From Neoarius graeffei (lineage: Eukaryota; Chordata; Actinopteri; Siluriformes; Ariidae), in contig NC_083583.1 in assembly GCF_027579695.1 (NCBI RefSeq), forward strand, positions 22,961,099 to 23,025,098: DNA of 64,000 nt, in the 5' to 3' direction. Below the pieces are notes generated by a model. The model saw nothing but the letters and a program-made list of their open reading frames with translations, was not told the origin of the DNA and did no database searches. This document shows, in pieces, positions 1 to 12,406 of this stretch. How positions within the stretch are numbered: position 1 is the first letter of the stretch; every line of letters begins with the position of its first letter. The translations under genes and the position numbers were made by a program.

Positions 1-1004
1 AATGACTGGCCATAGATCCTATCAAAAGTTCGATCTAAATTGACCATGGTTGCAAAATATTGGCCAAAAATACGCAAACACTACGAAATATGAAAGTAAG
101 ATGAAAAAGAAACATTCTATTGCCTTATACTGCAAGACTAAAACCAAATAAAACTGTCAAAACTCACTTTTTCAGTGATGACGTCCGAACAGATCACCCA
201 CGTAACAGAAAGGCCACAAATGGAAGCACGATCAACTTCTAACTGTTGGAGTGGAAAATTCCATTCTACACATGCAAATTGTTAATGTGTGTCCTTCCCC
301 GCACACAAATAACACGCTACGGTAAAAAATAGACCACAACTCATTTTATAGCTTGGAAATTCATACAAGACCAGCTACCATCGTAACATATTCTGTAAGA
401 AACATATTCTATACCTAAATTTCAACTTTCATTTTAAAAAACAAAATCGCAGATTTATAACTAAATTTTTATATGGCGTAGTGATTTTAAGTTACTACTT
501 TTGGTGAGGTAGTGACCTTGACCCTGAGGCTTTCCATTTAGACCAAAACACACGATCGTATTGGTTTTGGGTCTGCGGAAAATGGAGTTACAACGGTGAT
601 CAAATATTTTGCATGATGTTTTATTACAGTTATGATTATTCTGTGAGCGCACCAATCCTTAGGTGTATAAAGTTACAACTTAAAATACAATTCGTGATAA
701 CTGTAGACTTTTCAGTGGACTACAACCTTTTTAAGGGAATGCGATGTAGTCAACCATTTATCATGTCCCAGATCAAGCCGCCATTTTTTCACAAATTTGC
801 AGAATTTTTGCCAAATTCTGAATATTCACATCAAAGATTTAGTTTTATCTGTATTATTTCTTTCATTATTTTATTTCAAATTAAAACCAACATCATCATT
901 CAAAACCGTATCGTTTATTGACTGTGAGTATATTTAGTGGGGTACCCCCACAGTACCCAGTTTCTGAGACAGACCCATATATACATCCTCCAAATATATT
1001 ACAT
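1..1004. other. A/T-rich intergenic DNA, nothing recognised
   Basis: No open reading frame with a recognisable domain and no terminal repeats or SINE boxes are visible here. The short frames are what A/T-rich DNA gives by chance. It is followed by the first copy of a degenerate tandem unit. Confidence 0.5.
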
Positions 1005-1081
1005 CCTCTTAACTAGCTAATAATAACATTCACATTATGTTATTGAGTTAGCTTTCAATGTGAATGTTGGCTAGTTATTTC

Positions 1082-1946
1082 CAGACTTGTCTTACTTGAG
1101 TCCGACTCGTGTCCTAATTTTAAGGACTCATGACTCGACTTGGACTTGAGCACTGATGACGGACTTGGACTTGGAATCATGCATTAACTGCATTCGGACT
1201 CGTAAATTGGAGACGAGGACTCTGATTTTTTTTCTTTATTTTTTGTAACATGCCATAATAATTTGGCATAAGATATTCATATCTACATTCATTTTTGTAC
1301 TAATTTCATGCAAGAGTGTCACACGTGCGTGCTTTGGCGCGGGCATCAGATAGACTCTCGGGCGTGCTCTGGACAGTGCACGCGCCAAGCGGATTCTCAC
1401 ACGCGCACCGTAAACGACTCGCACCTGCACAGGATTAAGGCGCGATCAGCGCACCTATATAAAAACTGTGAAAACACACTTACTTTGCGAAGTATTTAGT
1501 TGTGTTGCTGACACATTACCGAGCCTTATTTCCTTGTTTGGTTTCCTGATTCCTGATTTCTTGTTTCTCATCTACGATAGCCTGTTTGTGCCTCACTCAA
1601 CCTATTGCCTGTTTCACCGTTTTACGATTTTGCCTGCCGTTCTGGATTGTTTACTTGCATTAATAAACACACCTTCTGCACTTACATCCATCTCCCAACC
1701 ATCTCTGACAGAATACTTTGCACTCCCTGACAAACAGAATGCACATTCACCTGTTCATACATCATGTTCAGGAACAAAGTAATGTTAATGGCGCTAAAAC
1801 AGCCACCGTCAAATGGTGCGGTTGGAGTCTTGTTCTCGGACTCGACTCGAAATATGTTTTAATGACTTGGACTCGACTTGGACTTGAACACTGGGGACTC
1901 GAGACTGGACTCGGACTCAAGGTTTAGTGATTCGACTACAACACTG
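1082..1946. mobile_element. Non-autonomous hAT element (865 bp) with 8-bp TSD
   Basis: The exact 8-bp direct repeat GTTATTTC flanks the element (1074-1081 and 1947-1954). The ends are CAGACTTGTC and the complement of CAGTGTTGTAG, each followed by arrays of ACTCGACTCGGACTTGG-like words in opposite orientation. The 8-bp duplication and C-A-G ends are hAT hallmarks. No transposase remains. The middle (about 1313-1718) looks like part of an LTR. Confidence 0.75.
1313..1718 (+). mobile_element. Possible solo or partial gypsy-type LTR inside the hAT element
   Basis: The segment begins TGTCACACG and ends near CTCTGACA, has a TATA-like CTATATAAAAAC at about 1453, a pyrimidine-rich region, and a polyadenylation-like ATTAATAAACAC near 1660. 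This order resembles LTRs of fish gypsy elements. I found no convincing 5-bp target duplication and no internal domain, so the boundaries are approximate. Confidence 0.4.
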
Positions 1947-2974
1947 GTTATTTCCAAACATTAGCTACATAACAAGCTACCTGCCAAGTGGCTGTAGTTT
2001 CAAGTCTTGTCTTTTGCTCAGCCCTCAAATGGCTCCAGAGCTCATTTTGAAAAGGGAGGACATATTTCACTCTTCTCTTACATGTTGTAGCTTAACAGCC
2101 TAAATATATATTACGTATTCCTAGCTAGCTCATAAACTACAAAATATGTTTGTTAGCTATCTCTCAATGTGAATGTTTGGTAATTCTTCCAACATTAGCA
2201 ATAAACGTGGTGATTTTATGCATATGTAACCACGCATACATACACTGACGTAATCACACATACAGTGATTTGTTTTATGTTGATGATGTATTGATTTAAA
2301 TACAGTTATATTGATTTTTATATTGATTAAAGAGTAAATGAAGTTTATTCTACTTAAAAATAAATTACAAGCAGATTTGTTCAAACATTATATTTGAACC
2401 GAACTTTGAATCATGTATAAAATCAGAATAAAGTCTGTTGAAGTTAGTTTTGTTTTGTTTTGTTTTTTGTGAGCTCAGTGTGGCCTTGGAAATATTGGTA
2501 GAGCGAGACCTGAAAGTGTCATTTTTTAAAAAATGACATCAGTGCCACACTGGAAATATTGGTGGAGACCAAATTGTGAGGGTTTGTGTGGACCGATAGA
2601 AAATATTGGTGGAAGAGAGGTCTAGTGTGGTGAGATGTGTGAACCAATCAGAATTCATTATAATTGGTAAATTGTATCAAACACTATGTTAGAACAGTAT
2701 GAAAATGAATTCTTTGTGACTTGGGGTCAGATCACTCTGCAGACTGACTCGGCTTTTGTTATTGATTTAATAAAAGTCTAAACTTTTCTGCAAACCCTTT
2801 GACTTTGGATTATTCTTGTTCGAGAGAGTTTCCACAACACAAGCTAGCTACCAAATGCTACAACAGTGGCTGTATTTCAAGTTTGCTAATTCAAACAGTT
2901 TCACAGTGGAATCAGAAAAGAAAGGACATTCCTCAACATTTGCTTACAATTAGCTAAACAGCCTACAACTTATT

Positions 2975-3302
2975 GCCACGAGTTGGCCTAGTGGTTAGTA
3001 TGTCCGCCTCTCGATCGGGAGCTCGCGAGTTCTACTTGCAGTCGGGTTATACCAGAGACTATCATAAAAATGGTACTTACTGCCATCTGGCAAGGCATGC
3101 TGCAATACGGATGTGAGTGGAGAAGGTAAACGCTCGTGGTTACCAGAGGACTAGCCCCCTACTGTAACCCTATAGGCAAGAGGCTGAGGGCTATCGAAAT
3201 AGAGATCGGTGCTGTACCTATACGCCTCAAAGAGCTGGGACAGGTGACTGCCTGGGAAGACCAGATTCTGGCATGAGAGGGACCTTGATTTTATTTTTTG
3301 AC
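2975..3302 (+). mobile_element. tRNA-derived SINE (family 2)
   Basis: The head has Pol III box A (TTGGCCTAGTGGTTAG) and a degenerate box B (GAGTTCTACTTGC) at tRNA spacing, followed by an unrelated body and a T-rich end. It is flanked by TACAACTTATT (2964-2974) and TACAATTTATT (3303-3313), an 11-bp target duplication with one mismatch. Confidence 0.7.
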
Positions 3303-3323
3303 TACAATTTATTACATATTTTT

Positions 3324-3700
3324 CTCATCTCATTCATCTCATCTCATTATCTCTAGCCGCTTTATCCTTCTACAGGGTCGCAGGCAAGCTGGAGCCTATC
3401 CCAGCTGACTACGGGCGAAAGGCGGGGTACACCCTGGACAAGTCGCCAGGTCATCACAGGGCTGACACATAGACACAGACAACCATTCACACTCACATTC
3501 ACACCTACGGTCAATTTAGAGTCACCAGTTAACCTAACCTGCATGTCTTTGGACTGTGGGGGAAACCGGAGCACCCGGAGGAAACCCACGGGGAGAACAT
3601 GCAAACTCCGCACAGAAAGGCCCTCGCCGGCCCCGGGGCTCGAACCCAGGACCTTCTTGCTGTGAGGCGACAGCGCTAACCATTACACCACCGTGCCGCC
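3324..3700 (-). mobile_element. tRNA-derived SINE (family 1), copy 1
   Basis: Read on the minus strand it starts GGCGGCACGGTG, carries box A (TAGTGGTTAGC) and box B (GGTTCGAGCCC), a conserved body, and ends in a CTCAT/ATGAG-type simple tail. Flanked by the exact 13-bp repeat ATTACATATTTTT (3311-3323, 3701-3713). It landed beside the family-2 SINE. Minor internal loss of the motif after GGAAACCCAC. Confidence 0.9.
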
Positions 3701-3790
3701 ATTACATATTTTTGGTTAGCTAATATATTTCACAATTTGTAATTAAATTAGCTTTCAACATGTACACTTCATACTTATTTCCAAATGTTA

Positions 3791-3957
3791 AAAGGGAAGC
3801 CATGGCCTAATGGTTAGAGAAGTAGCTTTGGGACTAAAAGGTTGCTGGTTTGATTCCCTGGACCAGCAGGAATGGCTGAAGTGCCCTTGAGCAAGTCACC
3901 TAACCCTGTGCTGCTCTGGGTATGTTGTATGTTACTCTGGATAAGAACGTCTGTAAT
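3791..3957 (+). mobile_element. tRNA-derived SINE fragment (family 3)
   Basis: Starts AAGCCATGGCCTAATGGTTAG (21-mer region 3796-3816, box A) and has box B-like GGTTTGATTCCC, followed by GAGCAAGTCACCTAACCC. A longer relative is at 60,079-60,338. The 3' half is truncated. Confidence 0.65.
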
Positions 3958-4202
3958 GTAATTAGCTAAATAACAAGCTAGCTGCTGGTGTTGCGTCAAT
4001 GGCTTTAGTTTCAAATCTTGTTTGCTAATTTGCCCTAAAAAAAAAAAAAATCTCCTGAACTGATTCTGCACCCTTTGTTTACTGCTAGCTTGACAGAATT
4101 TTTATCCATATTCTTAGCTAGCTAATAACTTTTACAGTGGGTTATTAAGTTAGCTTTCGATGTAAATGTTTGCTAGTTATTTCCATGAACAAGCTAGCTG
4201 CC

Positions 4203-4580
4203 GAGCGCTGTGCCAGTGCTGATAGTTTCAGAGTGCCGAAAAGGCGTATACAAGTCTGTTACTGAGGTAAAGGATGGTCGAGTCAGGCCTTCCAAATCTC
4301 TGGTGCTGGTTAGTGAACGCTCACACAAACAAAACGAAGCATTTCTATTGAAACCTTTTTTTCAGTGGGGAGTCAAATTAGATGCAGCAGCACTGATTCA
4401 TTCATCAGCAATGTCTCAGTTTCATTACAGAGAGCTGCACATTAAACAGATGGGCTTAGCTGCATGAGAAGAGGAAGATAGTGAGATGTCCTCTCTAAGA
4501 GCCTCTTTCGGCACTTTGCATTTGTGATTAGTTTAGAAAACTTGCTTTACTTATTACTTATCACTTACTACACACACGCG

Positions 4581-4641
<61 letters not shown>

Positions 4642-5052
4642 CCCCATCCTCCTCCTCCTCTCCTTTCCATCACACTGGAAAAACAAACCCGGTTACAGTC
4701 AGACGCTTCAAAGCCCTGCATGTTGCAGATAAAGACATCAAAGGGTTCTTTCACATGCAAATTGGTGCGCTGCGCTCACGGGTTTGAAAGTAAACATGTT
4801 TCAGCATCATCACAATTATTCATCAGCACTGCACTTTCACAATGAGACAGTGGATTATGGGAGGAGGAGAGGGAACAACACTCGTTGACTGAAGTGGCTG
4901 GATCCGGTTTGAAGCATGGACATGATCTTGGAAAGTCCCACTGACCCTTGTGTGATACTGAACCAAAATACTTTAAAATATTTTATTATACCACAGTGCT
5001 GTTGAATTCCCAATACTAACTGATCAAGAAGGTGTTGATTAAGTAAGAGTTA
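4203..5052. other. Unassigned DNA with a CA microsatellite
   Basis: Apart from the dinucleotide run at 4570-4640 I see no gene or element signature. The frames crossing the CA run are low-complexity artefacts. Confidence 0.5.
4570..4640. repeat. (CA)n microsatellite
   Basis: About 35 CA units beginning with two CG interruptions (ACACGCGCACGC). Confidence 0.95.
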
Positions 5053-6760
5053 TTATAAGGCACGAGCTACTTCCAGTAAAATCGTGCGCTCTGATTGGTT
5101 CCTTGGTGGGCAGAATGTTCCCATAATGCCCGTGGGTAATTACGGACGTTGTTTCCAAGGCGCCAGCTTTCGATGTTGCAAAAAACAAACAAAAGCAAAA
5201 CGACAAAAACAAATTAACTGGAAATCAAAACAGAATCAAAAATGGCTGAAACACGCAAGGCAGACGAGAGTCGCTGAGTTATTCACGAAATGAGCAACGA
5301 AGAGCGTTCAGAAACTGCTAACCGCTAACCGAAATTCAGTTTTGAAACCGCTAGCTGTTTATTCTGTATGCATGACTCAACTATGCTAAAAATATGACGT
5401 GACTGAAAGCAGCGTCACGCTTCATTATAATGACCATCTATTTTAACCTTAGAAATAAAAAAGCCATATAATAAACTCCTTATTAACCTCACTTGCTCTG
5501 TCTTTACGGGAAAATATCAGACCTCGGTCTTTTTGTATATACGGACTCGTACTGTCAAGACCTCGCGCTCAGTTAATAATGTACAGTGAGCCAGTCATTA
5601 TGGACCGGTTCATGTCAGGGTCCTGCATCACCCTGTCAAGGTTTATTTCTCGATAATGACCAGCTTGCTGTACAATTCCCCACTTAATACATGACTACTT
5701 ACTAAATAATCAATAATTTGATGCAAAACATTGATTTAAAGATTATTTTAATGCTACCGCCAGGGGTGCCGCCAGAAATTTTGGGCCCCATGAAAGATTA
5801 GAATTTTGGGCCCCCCAACTTTCAACAAAAGCAGCAATCCTAAAGCATTTATGGGTTGTACTGCTGCTTACCTCCTTCTCCAAAGGGGGGTTCAGTGGTT
5901 TGGTAGGGCGGAGGTCCCCCTGAGGCTGAATCTGTGCATATTTAGGGCACCCCATTAGTTATGAAACTGGTTATTAACACTAGTTATTAGCACCAGCATA
6001 ACGTAATATTTCATCTTGTTTATCACACAAGTCAGTTCAGTTATTAAAATGGAAAAAATATCACTGTACAAACTGTAAAAGTGTTCTCTTGATAGGCTAA
6101 TCCAACCACGTTCATACTGTTCATTTACCATTCGCTAATATTTTGAACACACATGTGAGCGATAGCTACCTTTCTTTGGGAAAAACTGAGTGACCAGTTG
6201 CCTGCCTCTCCGGTCCCTCTCGGCTTTCAGCTGCCTTTCTTTACGTTTTTGACAGCCACTCTTCATATTTAGCGATCATAGACTGTACGCACTCCACTGC
6301 TGGCTGGCTGGCTGCTGCACCGCAACACAGCAGCAAGTAGCGTTGCACTGATCAGCACACAGATTTAACGCATCGCGCTTCTACCAGAACTGGACCGTAC
6401 CATTTTGCAAAAGGGGGAGGGTTAAATGACAATATGTTGAAGAACTCAAGAAATAGACAACCTTGTTCAATTAGCTCATTTTACCAGATGGAATATTGCA
6501 TTGTTGTTATTCCAAAAGTCTTATTAAAATCATTAAAAGCATATTATCAGCCCCTTAAAGGGCCCCATGGCAGTGCTGGGCCCCTAGAATTGTTCTAACC
6601 TTTCCCCCCCTGGCGGCGCCCATGGCTACCACTAATGATGTGGTCCGTTGCAACGGTCTGGTATTCATAGCAATGGTTTGTTATAACTGACCGTAGCATG
6701 CTGTGATCGACCAATCAGAATCGAGTATTCAGCAAGCGCGCATAATAATTTTCTATAACA
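5053..6760. mobile_element. Possible old inverted-repeat element carrying a nested hAT MITE
   Basis: The left side contains TTATTATAAGGCACGAGC and GCGCTCTGATTGGTTCC. The right side on the opposite strand contains ATTATTATGCGCGCTTGC and TTCTGATTGGTCG. That is a diffuse inverted resemblance of the two ends. No target duplication was identified, so both the element status and the limits are tentative. The remainder is non-coding. Confidence 0.3.
5761..6624. mobile_element. Non-autonomous hAT element (864 bp)
   Basis: Left end CAGGGGTGCCGCCAG and right end (complement) CATGGGCGCCGCCAGG form inverted repeats continued by GGGCCCC words. Flanks GCTACCGC (5753-5760) and GCTACCAC (6625-6632) match 7 of 8, as expected for a hAT duplication. 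No transposase remnant was recognised. Confidence 0.7.
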
Positions 6761-6771
6761 GCATGTCTGGT

Positions 6772-7140
6772 GGCGGCACGGTGGTGTAGTGGTTAGCGCT
6801 GTCGCCTCACAGCAAGAAGGTCCGGGTTCGAGCCCCGTGGCCGGCGAGGGCCTTTCTGTGTGGAGTTTGCATGTTCTCCCCGTGTCCGCGTGGGTTTCCT
6901 CCGGGTGCTCCGGTTTCCCCCACAGTCCAAGACATGCAGGTTAGGTTAACTGGTGACTCTAAATTGACCGTAAGTGTGAATGTGAGTGTGAATGGTTGTC
7001 TGTGTCTATGTGTCAGCCCTGTGATGACCTGGCGACTTGTCCAGGGTGTACCCCGCCTTTCGCCCGTAGTCAGCTGGGATAGGCTCCAGCTTGCCTGCGA
7101 CCCTGTAGAACAGGATAAAGCGGCTAGAGATAATGAGATG
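6772..7140 (+). mobile_element. tRNA-derived SINE (family 1), copy 2
   Basis: Full-length 369-bp copy: GGCGGCACGGTGGTGTAGTG head, box B GGTTCGAGCCCC, body, and tail AGATAATGAGATG. Exact 12-bp target duplication AGCATGTCTGGT (6760-6771, 7141-7152). One of the best-preserved copies. Confidence 0.92.
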
Positions 7141-8793
7141 AGCATGTCTGGTAGGAGCGCTGTTAAGAACTGATATAAGAGGAATAAAATGCCTTAGGGA
7201 CGTGCTGTAAAAAAAAACGAAAAAAAACAATCAATCCACCTTGCTGTTGATTATTTTCCCTATAACAGCAGACGGTGTTGTGTTTTATTCCTTACACATT
7301 TGATATGTCATTAATCATTACTTATCTGTTTAAGTAAGTCAAGTTGACATTATCCTTCATTACAGAAAAAGAGTGCAGATTAAAAGCTTACTGTTACATT
7401 AAGCCAGCAAATAGCAGTAGTGTCTGTCTCCACATACAGCATTGGCATTTCTCTGAAGCTCAAGTTGGCACATAGTGAAGCTGCTTAGGCAGCCTTTTTT
7501 CTGCAACTTGCTCGAGACCATGGCATCTGTCACCTGTCTCGTATGACAGGGTGGAGGACTCATGGCTGGCCAGGATCTCTGTAACTCAGCCCGGTTGCAG
7601 GGGTATCAACTGGTTTGCCCTTTTAGTGTCCTCTGGTTGGCTGCGTTTCCCTTGTTACCTTCACTAACAGCTGACACCCTGGAGCTTGGGGGAAGGAATG
7701 ATGCTAGTCTGGTGTATTTTAAGATTTCAGGTTTGTATTTTAGGACAGCTGTAGCCTACAACATTCATCACATTCCCAGGTGGATGAAAATAAACAAACA
7801 AAGCCTGGGTTACTGAAGGATGCAGCTGGTGAGGATGAGTAGACTCTTAAAGGGACACACTGGCAGGTCCCGCCGTGTTGATGACTCGCCATGAAAATAG
7901 CTGCTCCTTCTCCAGTGCATGCTTATTATTATTAGAGCTATCACAGTTATGCAGATACAGTGCAATACATGACCCTGCACAAGGGTATGATAATACTAAG
8001 ATACAATGAACTCGTTAAACCCTTTGGATCCTTGCGAAGATCATTTCAAACACACTCTAGCGTAGTCTAAATAATGTGTCAGTAGTTGCACCACCTGTTT
8101 AGCACTGCAATGTGTGTTGTTGTGTTCACCATAAAAAGTTTCCAAGAATAATTCCTCTCTGCGTCTGTACCAAAAGTGTTGCATGCGTCAGCATGCGTTC
8201 CAGGCTCACGTGGTGTTGCTGCTTGCCCATGACCTTGGCTGAGCACCTGGAGAGATTGTATAAAATTGTGTAAAAAAAGAAGAAGAAACAGCAAGGCTGA
8301 CAGCTGCCTCCTGTTACTGCGCCTTCGCCCTCCTTCTCTTCTTTATCACTACACAAATAACACAAATCACACCTGTGTCATATCAATGGCTGTCAATAGC
8401 GGTGGGGAGAGACAGGCGCCAGATGTTGGGCTGCCCCTGGCATGGGTGGGAGGACTGCGTTGAAAGTGCTGAAAGATCACTCAACAGAGGCCGAATGGCA
8501 AATTGGGCGTGAGGGGGCCTAAGAAATGTTGTGCTTTTCTCTGTGTTTGGAGGGCAAGGAATGAGACTTGGAAAAGGGGTGGGATTACATCATCAGAGAA
8601 CTCGGCTCTTTCTGTAGGAGGTGCCCAGCCCCCGGCCATGTAAACAGGAAACGAGAACAGCCAGATGATGAATGTGTGGAAGGAGAGGGGAAAAAAAGAT
8701 CAGCGCCTTTCATCATTTGAGTATTTCCTGAGGCGAGCTTCAGGCGGGGAGTGTGGGGGGGGTAGGGGAGGGGGGAGGAAGGAACACGGAGCG

Positions 8794-8797
<4 letters not shown>

Positions 8798-8838
<41 letters not shown>
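8798..8838. repeat. (GA)n microsatellite
   Basis: About 20 GA units. Confidence 0.95.
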
Positions 8839-8843
<5 letters not shown>

Positions 8844-11793
8844 GGGAGGCAAAGTAAGTGCAACTAAACTGGAAATGTTTTCCAAAAGCTTGCATTCCCA
8901 AACTTGCTCAGAAAATATGGCCTCGGGCTTGTGCCAACGTATTCATCTGAGTCTTGACCTGAAACAAAAGCTTCAAAGTCTTGGAACACAATATGCAGGC
9001 AGAAGAATTTGGCATAAAATACATCCTGCATACTTCAGCAGTATCATACAGGCTGCTGCAAAACTCTTAGAGTGAGCGTCAGTTTGAGGGCAAATATATT
9101 TTTCAGGAGTTAAGTCCTGGCTATATATATATATATATAACTTTCCAAAACCCCTGCTATGTGTCTCAAAAATAATTTCCAGCTCTACAACTGGCACACG
9201 TTTCACATTTTCCCTTTAATAAAAACAAGTGTGTACATGTGGAAACCGCTTTCCCTGTTCATTGGAGACCTCGAGGCCCTGTTCCATCTCCGAGCAGCCC
9301 CCTCATCTCCAGTTTCACAGGCTGAAGGCCGCGCTGATGGGAAACTCCACTGCAGCCGACTAATCCCCTGCCGATGTGTCTGCAGAGGCCCTGCGAGTCA
9401 CTGCAGAAAAGTGATGGAGTGTAAACCTAATCCTCCTCGCACTCTTTGAAAACCGTTGAGTGTAGAAAGAAGCCTCGTGCTGGATGATGCCCAATCTGGG
9501 GCCTGCATCTGCCAAATTTTTGTGTGCTGCAACAGAGTAGCACATTCCGACCAGATCCACGCTAATCGTGCCTCAGCCCATTTTTAAAAACCAACGACAA
9601 GATAAAAGAATGGTTTTCTCCATTAATGACTATTCGTGGGTCTTTAATCATTGGATTTAAGCAATCCCGATATAATTTGAAGGGAGTTCAAAAGGCTTAA
9701 TTGGTATGCTCGGATGTGCCCACACGTGATCAATGCCTGTCTCTTCTCAAAGGCTTTAATCAGATCCATTGCAGGCGGAGGCTACATGCTGAGCATCAAT
9801 CCCGGGCCATCTGCAGCACCACTGACCCTTGCCAAGGCGCTCGGGTTGATGTGCCTGGCTGGCCAATGCTAATGGCAGGAAGAAAAAGCGGCCGAGCAGG
9901 TGCAGATCAACACTCCTCTCCTGTCTGTCTGATAACATGACATGAATTTTGTACACCTCAAAGATTCCATCTTGGACAAAAATCTATGACCATGAGAGCT
10001 CTGTAAAATGCATCACGTTGGGATATGTCCAGCAGACAGAAAGACAGATCCCAGTGGAACCAGTGCCAGTAAATAAAAACGGGCTGATTTATAAGTGAGC
10101 AGAATTATAGTCTTCGATCTTTCAAGGAAAAATTATGTGTGGTCATACCAAAGAATTCCTACGAGCAGTATTTAATGATGATTTTATAAAATTTAATATG
10201 CAGTTTGTTATATTATTGGCTCACGTGGATTATTCTAATGGAATAGAAAGCAAGCTGAATTTTTGACCTGACGACGAACCAAAAAAGACTTCAGTTACTT
10301 CGATTCTGTCTGTTTTTGCTGTTACTAAATGGTATTGCCTTATCGGTCATTATTTGTAAACCTTGACCACACCGTTCTTTAAGATGTGTGTACATGCTTG
10401 TTGGATGAGTGTAGGTTAGTGCAGCAGCTACCCCTACTGAAAGAAGACAGCCTGTGTCCACCTTGTCAAACGAGCTCTGTCCCAACAAGACAAGCTATGA
10501 ATGCAAGTGAAAAGGAAAAAAAACACTCTCTCTCTCTCTCTCTCTCTCAAGTGAGGGTGGGAGGAATAAGCATTTGTGTTTTCACCTCCTGTGACCTGAG
10601 CCGCTGAAAACTGTGATTTGAGTTGGGGAGTGGAGAGTTTGCTGAGAGAGAGAGAGAGAGATCCACTGTTTACTGACCGTGAAAACCACTGTCGCCAAGC
10701 GCGGGGCCAGCAGCTGGAACACAGCGGCCTAATGGGCTCCCCAGGCCAAAAACACGCCAGCACTAGAAAAAAAAATCCCTTACACACTCTCCCTCTCAAG
10801 CTTTTTCTCCATTTCCTTGCTCAAAGCAGCTTTGCGATCAACCCACATGACCCCATTCCAGGTTCCACTACGTGTTCCTCCTTGAAAACACATCGGATGA
10901 CATCGTTTTTGGAAGTCAAACGAGTCACTCCGAGTTCATGGAAAATACAGAGTCTGCTTGCCACAAGGGCTTTAGCTGGACGTTCCTGGGCAGTGACTCA
11001 AAAGTGGTGTATATTGTTCCAGTCGTAAGAACGAGGGGGATTTTTTCAGTTCCTGTCTCCTGGAGCGGATCCATTGCTGCACTGCGCCTGCCAAAGTTCA
11101 CATAAAGCAGCTGCAGCCTGGGTAAAAAATAATTACACTTCTGTTCGGTCTGAAGAGGAGGGAGAGGCAGAGTGTGTGTGTGTGTGTTGTGTGTGTGGGT
11201 GGGGCATCTCCTTCCAAACCTCCCCAACTAAACCATTCATACAGGAATCACGTGGCAGCCACAACCATAGCCTGATATTTATTGTCATGTGATGTGTAAC
11301 AAGCATGTCTGCTCCTCTGGTGCTTTAGTTGCTCTTCCCACATGGTCACACACAGCCATTTTTTTTCTCCGCTACAGAGCGTCTTCTGATGCCGTGTGTC
11401 AATTCGGTGAGTGACCGAGCCGAGCCGAGCCGAGCCGAGGCGAGACGGCCGAGTGCCACCTGGCCGATTTGCAGTACAGCAGCATTGAAGATTACAAAGC
11501 GAAAGATAATTGCATCAGCCTTGAAGAAGCAAGGCGGCAAGCCAGGTTACTGCAAATGTGCTGACTCAGCACTCTTCTGCAGAAATAGCACCCTCTTCAT
11601 TCAGCTACAGCTGCACTCACACTCTGCAAAGGGTATATTTCAGAAAATAACACACTTTTACACTGTGGCTTATCGTGTTACGCATAACACAGTAGCACAT
11701 CCTGGACATACAGTTCACTATGGGGTTTCCCTTATTGATCCAAACACGGCTCTTCTATTGCCCTTGCACTTACTTGACTTGAAGATCCCTGTG

Positions 11794-11795
<2 letters not shown>

Positions 11796-11827
<32 letters not shown>
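11796..11827. repeat. (CA)n microsatellite
   Basis: About 16 CA units. Confidence 0.95.
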
Positions 11828-11830
<3 letters not shown>

Positions 11831-12406
11831 GAGCAAATACAGGAACTGGTAATTTGAAAGTCGGCAAATGTGTCTGGAATGTACGTTACTCAAACACATC
11901 CACTATTCTGACTCAGGGAGTTATTAGTTTTCTGGAAGGGAGGGAGTTGGTGAAGTCAGGGCATGTAAAAACAACTTCCAGGAACAGTGTGATAATAAAG
12001 CAGCGGTTAAGCTGCTGTGATGTCTGACTGTAAGGACAGACACCCGGAAAGAGAGAAACTTGGCTCACACAAAGATTGTGATGTGATAAGTTGCTATCAG
12101 ATCGAGTAACAAACACACACACACAATTATGCCTTTCATATAACTCACACAAACAGGTCCAGTGTTCTACATAAGCTAATACTGAATTCTTCGTATAACT
12201 GAAGATGGATGTTGTAAAATGTTTACAGTAAACAGTGTAAACTGCCTGTTGGCAAAAAAAATAATTGATTAATAATAATAATAATAATAATAATCACCTA
12301 GCTAGCAGGACTTCCTCATTTATTTCCCAGTCAGTAATTAGCATACAGCATCTCAATATTTAATTGAGGAAATTACATTAGCACATTGCTAACAACATCT
12401 AACTTG

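Larger units (their letters stand above)
1005..4230. repeat. Degenerate tandem repeat array (about 220-bp unit), interrupted by mobile elements
   Basis: The same ordered string of sub-motifs recurs at least four times: AACAAGCTAGCTGCC, then GGCTGTAGTTTCAAG, then TTAGCTAGCTAATAAC, then TTAGCTTTCAATGTGAATG, then CTAGTTATTTCCA. Recognisable pieces lie near 1005-1081, 1947-2200, 2838-2974, 3701-3790 and 3958-4230. The cleanest period is 3970 to 4190, about 220 bp. A hAT element and three SINEs sit between or inside units, so the array predates them. Identity between units is low, suggesting an old satellite or a multiplied repeat fragment. Confidence 0.55.
7153..12403. other. Repeat-poor intergenic interval; candidate regulatory DNA
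   Basis: This is the longest stretch without identifiable transposable elements. It holds only simple repeats: (GA)n at 8798-8838, (TA)n at 9122-9139, (TC)n at 10528-10549, (GA)n at 10643-10660, GAGCC repeats near 11420, (CA)n at 11796-11827 and (AAT)n at 12270-12293. All long frames lack domains and several cross microsatellites. The segment about 9140-9960 is complex, without internal repeats, and has homeodomain-like words (TAATCATTGGATTTAAG, CCATTAATGACT). It reads like a possible conserved non-coding element. That is inference only. Confidence 0.4.

Noticed and set aside
4524..4787. Frames encoding poly-Thr/His or poly-Val/Cys
   Set aside because: Translation of the (CA)n microsatellite.
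6807..7173. Recurring peptides such as GFLRVLRFPPQSKDMQVRL and MGERRGTPWTSRQVITG in many places
   Set aside because: Both-strand translations of the family-1 SINE; recurrent only because the SINE is.
11329..12027. 232-codon open frame on +
   Set aside because: It runs through GAGCC repeats and a (CA)n run, has no domain and no codon-usage or splice signal. Most likely chance.
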